Positions 46,451 through 56,073 of a stretch of 64,000 nucleotides of DNA are shown here, piece by piece. Where the stretch lies: NCBI RefSeq assembly GCF_039540195.1, contig NZ_BAABEO010000025.1, positions 129,874 through 193,873 of the forward strand, given 5' to 3'. The position numbers and the translations under genes are program-made. This DNA is from Zafaria ginkgonis (GTDB taxonomy: Bacteria > Actinomycetota > Actinomycetes > Actinomycetales > Micrococcaceae). The notes under the pieces were generated by a model. It was given only the letters and a program-made list of their open reading frames with translations, had not been told where the DNA came from and did not search any database. The first letter of the stretch is position 1, and each line of letters begins with the position of its first letter.

Positions 46451-47698
46451 ATGACGCAGACCCCATCCACGGCGGCGGCCGCGCCGCCCCGGCGTCCGCA
46501 GCTGTCCGACGTCTCGCTTTCCGCGGTGACCGCGGGACTGGTGGCCGTCGCGGTGTCCTACGCGGGCCCGCTGCTCGTGGTCCTGGGCGCGGCCGGCGCC
46601 GCGGGACTGACCCCCGCGCAGACGGCGTCGTGGGTGTGGGCGATCTCCGTCGGCAGCGGGATCGTCTGCATCGCGCTGAGCCTGCTCACCCGCATGCCGG
46701 TGGTGGTCGCCTGGTCCGTGCCGGGCGCGGCGCTGCTCATCACGGCGCTCGCCGACCACTCCTACTCGGACGCCATCGGGGCGTACATCGTCGCCGCGGT
46801 CCTGGGCCTGCTGTTGGGTGCCACGGGCTGGTTCGGCAGGCTGCTCGCCGTCGTCCCGCGGCCGATCCTTGCCGCGGTCCTCGCCGGGGTGCTGCTGCCG
46901 TTCGTGCTGAAGGTGGCCGGCGCCGTCGTCGCGTCCCCGCTCGTGGCCGGCGGGCTGGTCGCCGCGTACCTGCTCGGCCGGCGCTTCGTTCCGAAGTACG
47001 CCGTGCTGCTGGCGCTGCTGTCCGGCATCGCGCTGGCCGCCGCGTCGGGCCAGGTCTCCCTGCCGCCGCTGACGCTCGAGTTCTCGGCGGCGCTCTGGAC
47101 GGTGCCGACCTTCAGCCTCCAGGCGGTGATGGGCATTTCGGTGCCGCTGCTCATCGTGACCATGGCCGGCCAGAACGGGCCGGGCCTGGCGATGATGCAC
47201 ACCAGCGGGTACGAGCCCAACGACCGCCTGCTGCTCGGAACCTCCGCCGCGGCGTCCCTGGCCTTCGCGCCGCTGGGCGCGCACTCGATCAACCTCGCGG
47301 CCATCACCGCCGGGATCTGCGCCGGCCGCGAGGCCCACCAGGACCCCGCCCGCCGCTACGTCGCTGGCGTCTCCTGCGGAGTGTTCTTCATCCTCTTCGG
47401 CGTCTTCGCGGGACCGATCGTCGCGCTGCTCGGCGCCGTGCCCGAGGCACTGGTGACCGCCACCGCCGGCGTCGCGCTGGTGGGCGCCCTGCAGGGCGCG
47501 TTCACGGACGCCCTGGCACCGGGCAGGCGCGAACCCGCCGTCGTCGAGGCGGCCGTGGCCACCCTAATGGTCACCGCCTCCGGCGTCGCACCGTTCGGGA
47601 TCGTCGCCCCGTTCTGGGGGATCGCGGCCGGGAGCCTGGTGTACCTGCTGCTGCGGCAAACGACGGCGGCGCGCCGGCGGACCGGGGGAGCGGGCTGA
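46451..47698 (+). CDS. benE: BenE-family benzoate:proton symporter
   Basis: 415 residues, about 12 helices. BenE marks are SVPGAALLITALADHSYSDA near residues 90-109, PLLIVTMAGQNGPG and the LGAHSINLAAITAGICAG segment. It takes up benzoate. Transcribed away from benA. The C-terminal tail is basic. Confidence 0.92.
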   Translation: MTQTPSTAAAAPPRRPQLSDVSLSAVTAGLVAVAVSYAGPLLVVLGAAGAAGLTPAQTASWVWAISVGSGIVCIALSLLTRMPVVVAWSVPGAALLITALADHSYSDAIGAYIVAAVLGLLLGATGWFGRLLAVVPRPILAAVLAGVLLPFVLKVAGAVVASPLVAGGLVAAYLLGRRFVPKYAVLLALLSGIALAAASGQVSLPPLTLEFSAALWTVPTFSLQAVMGISVPLLIVTMAGQNGPGLAMMHTSGYEPNDRLLLGTSAAASLAFAPLGAHSINLAAITAGICAGREAHQDPARRYVAGVSCGVFFILFGVFAGPIVALLGAVPEALVTATAGVALVGALQGAFTDALAPGRREPAVVEAAVATLMVTASGVAPFGIVAPFWGIAAGSLVYLLLRQTTAARRRTGGAG

Positions 47699-47798
47699 GC
47701 GGGTGCCCGCCAAGGGGGCCGGCGAGATTCAAGGGCCGCGGCGCAAACACACGGGACGCGCCCTCCGAGCCGTGAAGCCACCCGGACCCTCTCCGTCC

Positions 47799-47814
47799 TG
47801 TTTCACGTGAAACG
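47799..47814. promoter_or_regulatory. parS site between benE and the homoserine-dehydrogenase-like gene
   Basis: TGTTTCACGTGAAACG, one mismatch to the parS consensus, in the spacer between convergent stops, about 13 kb from the parB gene and 19 kb from dnaA. Confidence 0.9.
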
Positions 47815-47863
47815 TGAACCGGTTCGGCGTGAAGGCCCCTGCCTGCGGAAGCGTGGCGGATGA

Positions 47864-48868
47864 TCAGTGGAAGCCCGTCGCGTTGCCTTCAACGAGGTTG
47901 AGGACGTCCTTGACCATGGCGAGGGCCGCTCCCGTGGGGCTGGAGCGGCCGCCCTGCACCGTGATGTCCCCGGCGTCGGGGCAGTGGAAGGTCATGGCCT
48001 TCTCGGGGCCCGTGATGTGGAAGAAGGGGTCGCCCGGCCCCACCCGTTCCAGGCGCACCGTGACCGTCATCGGACGGTCGAGTGAGGCGGACGCGACGGC
48101 GCGGAGCCGACGTCCCGAGCGCGCGGCGGCCGCCGCCAGCTCCACTGTGCCCTCGTCGATCGCTTCGGTTTCGATCTGGATCCTCGCGACATCCCAGTCC
48201 CACAGGAGACCGGCGAGCAGCCGGGCCTTCGTGGCCGCATCGGAGCCGGAGAGATCGGCACTCGTGTCGGCCTCGGCGATCCCGCACCGCCGGGCTTCCC
48301 GCACCGCCTCCTTGAGGCTTCCGCCGTCGGAGATCCGGTCCAACACGAAGGTCGAGGTGCCGTTCGGGCAGGCGCGCAACGCATGGCAGTCGAGACCCCG
48401 CACGCCGAGGCGGGCGAGGTCGGCCGTGGGCAGGGCCGCGCCGGTGGCGCCCGAGATCCGGATCCGGCTGCCACCCGTGCGTGCCGCCTGCTCCAGGTCC
48501 CGCCAGTGGGTGAGGAGGTGGCTCTTGGTCGCGGTCACGACGTGCACGCCGCGGCGAAGGGCGGTAATGGCTTCGTCGACGGCGCGCGGATGCGCCTCGG
48601 GCGAGGACGGCAGGGCCTGCACGAGCACGCCGGCACCGGTGCGGTCGAGGGTCGCCTCAAGCTGGGCCAGCGGGTGCCAGGATGCGCGGTCCGGCACGCC
48701 GGAACCCGGTCCGAGCGTGGTTTCGGAGGCCTGGCCGCGGATGACCGTGACAGCGATGCCCCGCTGTTGCTGGGCTCCAATCTTTTCCAGGAAGGCCTGG
48801 CCCACCGGACCGAACCCCGACAGAACCAGTGGTACCGCGGGGGAGGCGGAGGGCAAAGCTGAGGTCAC
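47864..48868 (-). CDS. Homoserine dehydrogenase-like oxidoreductase
   Basis: 334 residues. The dinucleotide motif SGFGPVGQAFL is near the N terminus, TATKSHLL follows, and the catalytic stretch AEADTSADLSGSDAATKARL keeps the Asp and Lys of homoserine dehydrogenases, with NGTSTFVLDRI between. It lacks the C-terminal ACT domain and is shorter than the biosynthetic enzyme (about 430). It is alone, not with thrC/thrB, so it may be a catabolic paralogue. GTG at 48868 follows AAGGGAG. Confidence 0.82.
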   Translation of the reverse strand: MTSALPSASPAVPLVLSGFGPVGQAFLEKIGAQQQRGIAVTVIRGQASETTLGPGSGVPDRASWHPLAQLEATLDRTGAGVLVQALPSSPEAHPRAVDEAITALRRGVHVVTATKSHLLTHWRDLEQAARTGGSRIRISGATGAALPTADLARLGVRGLDCHALRACPNGTSTFVLDRISDGGSLKEAVREARRCGIAEADTSADLSGSDAATKARLLAGLLWDWDVARIQIETEAIDEGTVELAAAAARSGRRLRAVASASLDRPMTVTVRLERVGPGDPFFHITGPEKAMTFHCPDAGDITVQGGRSSPTGAALAMVKDVLNLVEGNATGFH

Positions 48869-49302
48869 GGCGTGCTCCCTTCGGTTGATGGTGGCCATAT
48901 ATCCATGTATCGACCACCACCATCTCAAAGGTGCCGGCCTATCGCCTTCACTGCGCCATCGCGATCCCATTTGAGGCGTTGACGGTGTGTGCCCGCCCTT
49001 AGGCGTGACTCCTAGTCCCTGATTGCCCCGATGATGCGCTCTTCCTCGGGCAAGGCGGGGCGTCCATTCATGGACCAGCGGCTGGTGACCGATGGGTGGA
49101 CATGCGCGGGTCCGGCCCGGCTGCCGGGAGTATCCGGCGGAACGGATGCACGGGGAGCGTCGGCACGGGGAAATGCCGGGGCTGCCCGCAGGGGAGGCAT
49201 CCGTTCCTGGCGGCGCCTTTCCAGGCGCCGCCAGGTCGTGGGGGTGCGGGGCAGGGAGTGTTCCTGAGGTAGTTCCCGAGGTCTTTCCACCCGGGGGTAG
49301 GG
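48869..49302. other. Gene-free spacer with promoter and terminator
   Basis: 434 bases. The right end holds the hairpin at 49206-49235. An AT-rich patch CCATATATCCATGTATCGA near 48895-48913 probably belongs to the promoter of the homoserine-dehydrogenase-like gene. I see no gene here. Confidence 0.6.
49206..49235 (-). terminator. Hairpin after the 110-residue gene
   Basis: Stem CCTGGCGGCGCCT, loop TTCC, complement. 13 perfect pairs, 68 bases beyond the stop at 49303. No long T run. Confidence 0.65.
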
Positions 49303-49635
49303 TCAGGCGGACCTGTCCCAGGCGTCGCACTGTTCGGTGCGGCCGAAGGGGACCTCATCGCTGAGCCCGACGGTGAAGTGCCTTGCCCCCAAGCGGGTGA
49401 CCAGGATGCCGCGCCGGCGGCCCCGCAGAGCGACCTCGATCATGCGGTCGACCGCGGCGTTGAGGCAGTCGTTCGTGGAGGCCTTGTCACTGGCCCTGAC
49501 CTCGATGACGGTGCCAGCCCTGGTGTCCACGGCCTCGGTTGCCTCCTCGAGGGAGCCGGTCCGAATGGTGCTCCCGTGGTGCTGGATCCGCACCTGCCGG
49601 GCGGCCAGGTCATTCCAATTTCCATGGTTATCCAT
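49303..49635 (-). CDS. Small hypothetical protein
   Basis: 110 residues, soluble, not recognised. ATG at 49635 is favoured by AAAGG 8 bases upstream over ATG 49662. The C-terminal half has a basic patch RGRRRGILVTRLGARHF and an acidic end. The text EATEAVDTRAGTVIEVRASD suggests an alpha/beta fold. No operon partner; the neighbours are a hairpin and a divergent-free spacer. Confidence 0.65.
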   Translation of the reverse strand: MDNHGNWNDLAARQVRIQHHGSTIRTGSLEEATEAVDTRAGTVIEVRASDKASTNDCLNAAVDRMIEVALRGRRRGILVTRLGARHFTVGLSDEVPFGRTEQCDAWDRSA

Positions 49636-49802
49636 GAAGATGCCTTTCGTATTGCGATCCATTGATGCGGCGGCTGCGCTGACGATGCCTAGCCTGCCGC
49701 TGTGCTCAGCGCGGTTCCCGGGAAAGGGAGACCATCAGACGCTGGAGTATGGGGGCGGCGGTCCCGTCAGCCGCCTGTGACCAACGTGTTGGCCGGGTAC
49801 AT

Positions 49803-51176
49803 CTAGTGCCAGAGCCCCAGGGCGAACTCCGCGATCACGGCGGAGAGCAGGAAGGACGCGGTGATGGCGACCAGACCCACGGGAATGATCTTCCAGCCGA
49901 TGGTCTTCAGCAGCGGGATGTCCTTGCCCAGGGACAGGCCCGCGAGCGTCAGCATGACGGTGGCGATGGAGAGGAAGTCGACGGACTTGATGAGCGGGTT
50001 GAGCGCCTCCGCGCCGAAGAACCACGGGCTGGAGATGTAGGCGCCGATGGTGGTGATGTAGATGATGGCCGAGATCTTCCGGGTGACCTTGGCCAGGGCG
50101 ATGCTGACCAGGACCAGTGCCAGCATGATGCCGTACCCGGCAACGATCGTCAGGCTGAATCCCTTGGCCGCCACCGAGGCCGTGCCGATGCCCACGACCG
50201 TCAGGACGGACAAGGACAGCCACAGCGGGAGCCTGATGGGTACCGAGGATGCGGCGACCTGTTCGCGGAAGCGGCGGTTTTCTTCGGCCTGGGCCGCGTC
50301 GCGCTCAACGTCGGCCTGGCTGCGTTCCGCGGTGGCCCCTGCGGCGACGGCCGCGGCTTCGCGGGTTTGCTTGCGGGTGAGGATCCTGTAGAAACGGTCC
50401 GCCAGCGGCAGGGCGATGTAGATTCCGACGTAGACGCCGAGGATGGTGGTGATCAGGTTGGACACCGCCGCCATGCCGAGGATGGCTTCCTCGTCGGCGG
50501 GATAGGCCGCGATGATGCTGGCCGAGGACGCCGCCATCATGGATCCCGACCCCACGCCGGCACCCATGGCCAGGGCCAGCGGATCGAAGATGTTCCAGTT
50601 GGCCACCAGCGACGTGAGCAGCGTGATGAACACGGCGCCAAACAGGGTGCCGAACACGTACATGGCCAGCACGCCCCGGTACTGGTCCGAATCGGGACCG
50701 TACTTTTCGGAGACCATGGCGAAGGACGGTTCGCGGTCCAGCGAGAACGTGGCTCCGATCGTTGCCTTGCCCATGCGGAGCAGCACGGCCAGGGGCAGGG
50801 CCAGGGCGACGGTGCCCAGCAGGTGGCCCACTTCCTGGAGGAGCAGGGCCGGCCCCGCCTTGACGAGGGTGGGAAGGCTGGGACCGATGTTGAATGCCAG
50901 CCGCGCGACCAGGAGCAGGACGGCCACACCCACCAGGGCCGCGGCAACCCGTTGCAGGTCCAGGCCGAGGGGCTTGAACTTCTGGATGGAGACCAGCAGG
51001 CCCAGGATGAGGCCCCAGACCATGGGGAAGATGACGATTGCGCCGATCCCGAGGTCGATCTTGGCCTGGCCGATCAGCTGGACGGCGACGGCAATGACGA
51101 AGGCCAGCGCGGCGACCGGAAGCGTCAGCCGGGCACCAGCTTTGCCGATGCGCGGGGTATGGGTGCTGGTACTCAT
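49803..51176 (-). CDS. DUF3100 membrane transporter
   Basis: 457 residues with about 12 helices, matching DUF3100 proteins. A soluble loop lies near residues 280-325 (RSQADVERDAAQAEENRRF). In other genomes DUF3100 genes sit beside M20 amidohydrolases, as here: the start ATG overlaps the amidohydrolase stop (ATGA). It probably carries the amidohydrolase substrate or product. Transport is inferred from the membrane plan. Confidence 0.8.
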   Translation of the reverse strand: MSTSTHTPRIGKAGARLTLPVAALAFVIAVAVQLIGQAKIDLGIGAIVIFPMVWGLILGLLVSIQKFKPLGLDLQRVAAALVGVAVLLLVARLAFNIGPSLPTLVKAGPALLLQEVGHLLGTVALALPLAVLLRMGKATIGATFSLDREPSFAMVSEKYGPDSDQYRGVLAMYVFGTLFGAVFITLLTSLVANWNIFDPLALAMGAGVGSGSMMAASSASIIAAYPADEEAILGMAAVSNLITTILGVYVGIYIALPLADRFYRILTRKQTREAAAVAAGATAERSQADVERDAAQAEENRRFREQVAASSVPIRLPLWLSLSVLTVVGIGTASVAAKGFSLTIVAGYGIMLALVLVSIALAKVTRKISAIIYITTIGAYISSPWFFGAEALNPLIKSVDFLSIATVMLTLAGLSLGKDIPLLKTIGWKIIPVGLVAITASFLLSAVIAEFALGLWH

Positions 51177-52399
51177 GGGGTGCCTTCCTGGGTGGGAGTA
51201 CGACGGCGGTAGGCCGCTTCGGTGAAGCGTGCTCGCTCGGTGGGGGAGGAGGCCGCGGCGGCGACGGTCCAGGCCAGCGCGGTGGCTGCCTCGAACATCA
51301 CGCCGTAGGCCTGGGGGGAGTCGGCCAGGGCGGCGAATCCGTGGGAGTGGATGGGCACGTCCGCGCCGGGGATGCTCAGCCAGGGATGCAGGGACGGGAT
51401 GACTTGGGAGATGTTGCCCATGTCGGTCGAGCCGCCGCCGAGGCCTGCGGAGGAGGAGGTGTCCTTGCCGAACGCATCCATTGCCTCGGTCCAGTGCGCC
51501 GCCAGGTCGTCGTCCTGGAGCAGGGGTTCGTAGAGGGGTTCGGTGGCCTCGATGCTCAGCGTGGTGCCGGTAGCCAGGGCGGCTCCTTCGAAGCAGCGGC
51601 GGACGCGCTCGAGCAGAGCCTCGTATTCCGGCAAGGTGAAGGCGCGGCACTCGAACTGGACCACCGCCCGTTCCGGAATGATGTTGGTGACGTGTCCGGC
51701 CTCGGAGATGTACAGGGCGATGCGGTGGTCTCCGGGGATGTGCTGGCGCAGCAGCCCGATGGCGACCTGGCTCAGCACGGCGGCGTCCGCAGCGTTCACG
51801 CCCTTGTGCGGGGCCGCCGCCGCGTGGGCCGCCTTGCCGGTGAACGTCGCCATGAACCGGCCCACGGCCTGGGCGCTGGTGCCGGCCGGGTTGTAAGTCA
51901 CGCCGTCCTGGACGGGATGGACCATCAGGGCCAGGCCGACGCCGTCGAACGCTCCGCGTTCCAGCAGGACGGCCTTGCCGCCGCCGTGCTCCTCGGCCGG
52001 CGTTCCGATCGCCTTCAGCGTGATGCCCAACCGGTCCACGTGGGGACGCAGGGCAAGGGCGGCGGCGACGGAGGCGCCCGCGATCAGGTTGTGCCCGCAG
52101 GCGTGCCCGATGTTGGGCAGCGCATCGTATTCCACGCAGAGCGCGACCGTCAGCTCGCCGGAACCGGCGCTCGCCGTGAACGCCGTGGGAAGGCCGCCGG
52201 TGCCGCGTTCCACCTCGAAGCCACCCTCGCCCAGCAGTTCCGTGACCTCTTCGGCCGAGCGGACCTCCTCGAAGGAGACCTCCTTGTAGGCGTGGATGGC
52301 CTGCGCCATGGCCTGGACCCGCGGTTTCCAGCCCTCGACGCCGTCGGCCAGGGCCGCGCGGAGGTCCGCCATCGCGCCGGTGGTGTCTGTCAGTTCCAT
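51173..52399 (-). CDS. M20-family amidohydrolase (AbgA/AbgB-like)
   Basis: 408 residues. Metal ligands appear in VEYDALPNIGHACGHN and GTPAEEHGGGK, and the lid domain has GKAAHAAAAPHKGVNA. M20D enzymes split N-acyl amino acids or aminobenzoyl-glutamate and act in the cytoplasm. It is translationally coupled with the DUF3100 gene and lies 27 bases after the aldehyde dehydrogenase. Confidence 0.88.
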   Translation of the reverse strand: MELTDTTGAMADLRAALADGVEGWKPRVQAMAQAIHAYKEVSFEEVRSAEEVTELLGEGGFEVERGTGGLPTAFTASAGSGELTVALCVEYDALPNIGHACGHNLIAGASVAAALALRPHVDRLGITLKAIGTPAEEHGGGKAVLLERGAFDGVGLALMVHPVQDGVTYNPAGTSAQAVGRFMATFTGKAAHAAAAPHKGVNAADAAVLSQVAIGLLRQHIPGDHRIALYISEAGHVTNIIPERAVVQFECRAFTLPEYEALLERVRRCFEGAALATGTTLSIEATEPLYEPLLQDDDLAAHWTEAMDAFGKDTSSSAGLGGGSTDMGNISQVIPSLHPWLSIPGADVPIHSHGFAALADSPQAYGVMFEAATALAWTVAAAASSPTERARFTEAAYRRRTPTQEGTP

Positions 52400-52426
52400 C
52401 AGTATCTGCCTGCCTAACAGGGCGCT

Positions 52427-53974
52427 CTAGTAGGACAAGGACGGGAAGGGGGAGCCGGCCGCACGCGTGGGCACCCAGATGGCCTTCGTCTGGGTGTACT
52501 CGTCCAGGACGCCGGGGCCGGAGGAGCGGCCGTGGCCGGAATCTCCGAAGCCGCCGAACGGAACCGCCACGTGGATGGTCTTGTAGGAGTTGATCCAGAA
52601 CGTGCCGGCCTTCACCTCGCGGGCAATGTGGTGCGCGCGGGAAACGTCGGAGGTCCACACGGCACCGGCCAGGCCGAAGTTGGTGTTGTTGGCCCGGGCG
52701 ATGGCCTCCGCTTCCGTGTCGAAGGCGTCAGCGCCCACCACGGGACCGAATACCTCCGTGGTTTCGAGGCGGTTCTGGGGCGTCACCCCGTCCAGCAGGG
52801 TCGGCATGACCCAGTGTCCGCCTGCCAGCGCGGACCCGGCGAGGGCCTCCGGCAACGCCGCGCCGGTGACCCGGCGTCCGCCGTCGTGCAGTCCTGCCTC
52901 GATGAGGGAGGTGACGGTGGCGAACTGCTGGGCCGTGATGATCGGGCCCACCTCGGTGTCCGCGCTCAGCGGGTCGCCGACCCGCAGCCGCGCCGCCTTC
53001 TCGGCCACCAGCTCAACGAACCGTGCGTGCACGCTGCGCTCCACCAGGAGCCGGGATCCGGCGACGCAGGACTGCCCGGCGCCGGAGAAGATCGCGGAGA
53101 TGGCGCCGTCGGCGGCACGGTCCAGGTCGGCGTCGGCGAACACGATGTTGGCGCTCTTGCCGCCGAGTTCCAGGAGGGCGGGAATCCCGGCCTGCGCGGC
53201 CGCGACGGCCACCCGGCGCCCGGTGGGGACGGAGCCGATGAAGCTGACTTTGCCGACGCGCCGGTCGCTGGTGAGCGCGGAACCGACGGTGGTGCCCAGC
53301 CCGGCGGCGACGTTGAACACGCCGGCCGGCAGGCCCGCTTCGTGGGCCAGTTGCGCCAGCCGGATGGATGAGGCCGGGGTGAATTCGCTGGGCTTGATGA
53401 TCACGGCATTGCCGGCGGCCAGCGGCGCGGCGGAGTTCCAGCCGGCCGTGAACAGGGGAGCGTTCCACGGGGTGATGGCGACGACGACGCCCCACGGGAC
53501 GCGTTCGGTGTACGTGTGCCACTGGCCGGGGACGGGAATGGTCTGCCCCGTCAGCTTGTCCGCCCAGCCGGAGTAGTAGCCGAACATTTCGGCCACCTTG
53601 GCGGCCTCGACGCGGGCGTCGCGGATGGGTTTTCCCGTGGTGGCCGACTCGAGGATGGCCAGTTCCTCCGCGTGCGCTTCCACGACGCGGCTGACGTTGC
53701 GCAGGATGGCTGCCCGTTCGAATCCGTTCATCGCGCCCCAGACCGCCGCGCCCGCCGTCGAGCTTTCCAGGATGGCATCGGCGCCCTCGGCGCCGGGATC
53801 GGCGTAGCTGGCGAACGGTTCGCCGGTCGCCGCTGCGGTGAGCGTGATGCTTTCTCCGTTGCCGGCAACGGTCCTGCCGTCAAGGAAGGCGCCGAGGCCG
53901 GCCGGGAAGGCCGCGTCCAGGATGGCCCGGGCGGTGGCGGCCGAGGAGGCGGTGGGTGCTGTGGTGATGCTCAA
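52427..53974 (-). CDS. Aldehyde dehydrogenase
   Basis: 515 residues, full ALDH. The general base glutamate is in LLELGGKSANIVF and the nucleophile cysteine in GAGQSCVAGSRLLV; NAD-site motif FIGSVPTGRRVA is present. It oxidises an aldehyde to an acid, with NAD(P). The frame begins at TTG 53974, with AAAGGA 8 bases upstream; no ATG fits better. Substrate unknown. Confidence 0.9.
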   Translation of the reverse strand: MSITTAPTASSAATARAILDAAFPAGLGAFLDGRTVAGNGESITLTAAATGEPFASYADPGAEGADAILESSTAGAAVWGAMNGFERAAILRNVSRVVEAHAEELAILESATTGKPIRDARVEAAKVAEMFGYYSGWADKLTGQTIPVPGQWHTYTERVPWGVVVAITPWNAPLFTAGWNSAAPLAAGNAVIIKPSEFTPASSIRLAQLAHEAGLPAGVFNVAAGLGTTVGSALTSDRRVGKVSFIGSVPTGRRVAVAAAQAGIPALLELGGKSANIVFADADLDRAADGAISAIFSGAGQSCVAGSRLLVERSVHARFVELVAEKAARLRVGDPLSADTEVGPIITAQQFATVTSLIEAGLHDGGRRVTGAALPEALAGSALAGGHWVMPTLLDGVTPQNRLETTEVFGPVVGADAFDTEAEAIARANNTNFGLAGAVWTSDVSRAHHIAREVKAGTFWINSYKTIHVAVPFGGFGDSGHGRSSGPGVLDEYTQTKAIWVPTRAAGSPFPSLSY

Positions 53975-54017
53975 TGTGGTGGTCCTTTGAAACTGAAACG
54001 GCTAGAGGCTGGGGGGC

Positions 54018-54953
54018 TTAGGCGACGGCGGCGGTGCCGTTTGCGGCGCCGTTTTCGGTGTTGGGGGCGCCGGCGGGCGTGAGGGCCGGGGCGACGGTCC
54101 GGGCTATTTCGGTGAAGTCCGCCCGCGGTCCCAGGACGGCCAAGGCGTCCTGCCACCGGCCCGCAACGGCGGCCAGCAAGGCCGGGTTTTCGCCGATCTG
54201 AGCGGCGACCTCCACGGCGAGGGCGGCGTCCCGGGCCATGAGGCCGAGGGAGAACCCCGAGTTGTGGGTGCCGGTGAGCACCCAGTTCGGGTACATGTTC
54301 GCGGAGACCTTGCTGCCTCCGGAGGCGTCGCTGATGCTGGCCGCGGCCTTGGCGGGATCGATGCCGTAGGCCTGGGCGACGCCGAGGGCCTCGCCCACGG
54401 AGACCAGGTTTGCCGCGGCCAGGACGTTGTTCAGGAGCTTGACCACGTTGCCGCTGCCGGGGCCGCCGATGTGGCTGTACTTGCCGCCGGTGAGCGCGAG
54501 CAGGACCGGCTCCGCGGCGGAAAGCCCCGTGGCGGTTGCCCCGACGAAGGCGCTCAGGGATCCCGATGCGGCCCCGTCGCGGCCGCCGGAGACCGGCGCG
54601 TCCACGAAGGCTGCGCCTTGCGCTTCGGCGAGGCCGGCCATCCGCTTGCTCGTTGCCGGCTCGGAGGTGGTGGTGTCGATGATGGCCACGGTCCCCGGGG
54701 CGGCCAGAAGGTGGGGCACCGTGCTTTCCACGATGCTGGCTCCCGGCAGGGAGAGAACGGCGTAGGGAGTCCCTGCGATATCAGCGATGTTGGCGGTGGT
54801 GGGGATTCCCGCTTCGGAGGCGGCCGCCCTGGCTGCCTCGGAGGGGTCAAAACCCGTAACGTCCCAGCCGGCGCGACGGAGCGTGGCGGCCATCGCTCCG
54901 CCCATGGCTCCAAGACCGACGACGGCGACGCGGCGGTTGATCTGGTCGTTCAT
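54018..54953 (-). CDS. 3-hydroxyisobutyrate dehydrogenase-family oxidoreductase
   Basis: 311 residues. NAD motif VGLGAMGGAMAATL, substrate loop DAPVSGGRDGAASG and catalytic lysine in GNVVKLLNNVLAA are standard for beta-hydroxyacid dehydrogenases (GarR/MmsB type). It turns a 3-hydroxy acid into a semialdehyde, which the following aldehyde dehydrogenase could oxidise. ATG at 54953 is preceded by AGGAG. Confidence 0.9.
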   Translation of the reverse strand: MNDQINRRVAVVGLGAMGGAMAATLRRAGWDVTGFDPSEAARAAASEAGIPTTANIADIAGTPYAVLSLPGASIVESTVPHLLAAPGTVAIIDTTTSEPATSKRMAGLAEAQGAAFVDAPVSGGRDGAASGSLSAFVGATATGLSAAEPVLLALTGGKYSHIGGPGSGNVVKLLNNVLAAANLVSVGEALGVAQAYGIDPAKAAASISDASGGSKVSANMYPNWVLTGTHNSGFSLGLMARDAALAVEVAAQIGENPALLAAVAGRWQDALAVLGPRADFTEIARTVAPALTPAGAPNTENGAANGTAAVA

Positions 54954-55004
54954 CAAGTACTCCTAAAGGGGGGTCTGCAGCGAAGGAAACCGGAAGCGCT
55001 GGGC

Positions 55005-55967
55005 TCAGTCGAGGTAGACGTCCAGGTCCTTCCACAATTGCTGGGTGCGGCGGATGGCGGCTCGGCTCCGTTCGGGATGGGCCGCCTCCATGCCCGCCAG
55101 CAGGCCGTAGACCACGGAGTTCGCGGCCGTGACGGACTGGAAGAAGGAGATGCCTTCCGAGGCGGCCACCAGGAGGTGGTCGGCCGCGGCCGCGAGGGGA
55201 CCACGGCGCATGTCGCTGATGGCGATGACCGTGGCCCCGGCCTGCTTGGCGGCTTCGGCGGCGGCGATGATCTGCCGGATGGAACGCCACATGTTGATGA
55301 CCACCAGGACATCCCCGGCGCCGAGGGTGTTGGTGCTGGAAGCGAGGTGGACGCCGCCGCGGTTTTCCAGGGTGATCGGGTATCCCATGGTGGATCCCAG
55401 GTGGGCCATCACGCTGGCGGGCCCGGCGAACGAGCCCAGCCCGACGACCGTGATGGATTTGGCGCCGGCAAGGGCAGCGATGGCCGCCTCGGCGTCGTCG
55501 GCCGTATTCGAGTCCAGCGTCAGGCGCAGATTCTCGATGTCGTGGTTGAGCGCGTCATGCAGGGGGCTGCGGTGTTCGCCGTGCTCGGTCAGCGTTTCCT
55601 CGGTGGTGATCATCACCAGGTACCGGGAGCGCAGTTCCCGCTGGAGGTCGGGCCAGCCACGGTAGCCCAAGTGCTGGGCCGCGCGGACCACGGTGGAGTT
55701 GTTGACGTCGGCGCGCTGGGCAATCTCGGCGATGTCCGCGTAGGAGGCGAGCTGCGGATTGCGGGCGATGACATCGACCACCCGGCTCTGGGCCTTGGAC
55801 AGCGGAACGTCCGGAAGAACGTCTCCTAGCCAGGCATGGGCAACGTCCGCGCCACCGTTGTGGCCCCTCGCGTTGGCTTCCTGATCGACCGCACTGCTGT
55901 TCAAGTCCGAACCCGTTCCGTTACGCAGATCACTCTGCAATGCTGATTGCACCAATATACAATGCAA
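55005..55967 (-). CDS. MurR/RpiR-family regulator
   Basis: About 320 residues. N-terminal helix-turn-helix (LASYADIAEIAQRADVNNST) and C-terminal SIS domain (SITVVGLGSFAGPASVMAHL). RpiR proteins bind phosphorylated or small acid ligands. It heads the minus-strand cluster 49803-55967 and is likely its regulator. The start is unsure: ATG at 55967 overlaps an inverted repeat that looks like an operator, so TTG at 55904 or another site inside may be the true start. Confidence 0.82.
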   Translation of the reverse strand: MHCILVQSALQSDLRNGTGSDLNSSAVDQEANARGHNGGADVAHAWLGDVLPDVPLSKAQSRVVDVIARNPQLASYADIAEIAQRADVNNSTVVRAAQHLGYRGWPDLQRELRSRYLVMITTEETLTEHGEHRSPLHDALNHDIENLRLTLDSNTADDAEAAIAALAGAKSITVVGLGSFAGPASVMAHLGSTMGYPITLENRGGVHLASSTNTLGAGDVLVVINMWRSIRQIIAAAEAAKQAGATVIAISDMRRGPLAAAADHLLVAASEGISFFQSVTAANSVVYGLLAGMEAAHPERSRAAIRRTQQLWKDLDVYLD

Positions 55968-55968
55968 T
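55946..55968. promoter_or_regulatory. Inverted repeat at the RpiR gene start
   Basis: ATTGCA (55946-55951) and TGCAAT (55963-55968) with an 11-base AT-rich spacer. It is probably an operator for self-control of the RpiR gene. Confidence 0.5.
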
Positions 55969-56073
55969 TGTGTTTGCGAACAGAGGGTTGTGGTTCCGTC
56001 ACAGGAATCCTCCGGGCGCCAAGCGGCTGGGCGTTCGGGTGGCCGACGAGGAAACGCAGCGCGAAGGGTTCCG

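Noticed and set aside
47864..49330. 488-residue form of the homoserine-dehydrogenase-like gene
   Set aside because: The extra N-terminal part has shadow-like composition; the AAGGGAG site supports GTG 48868.
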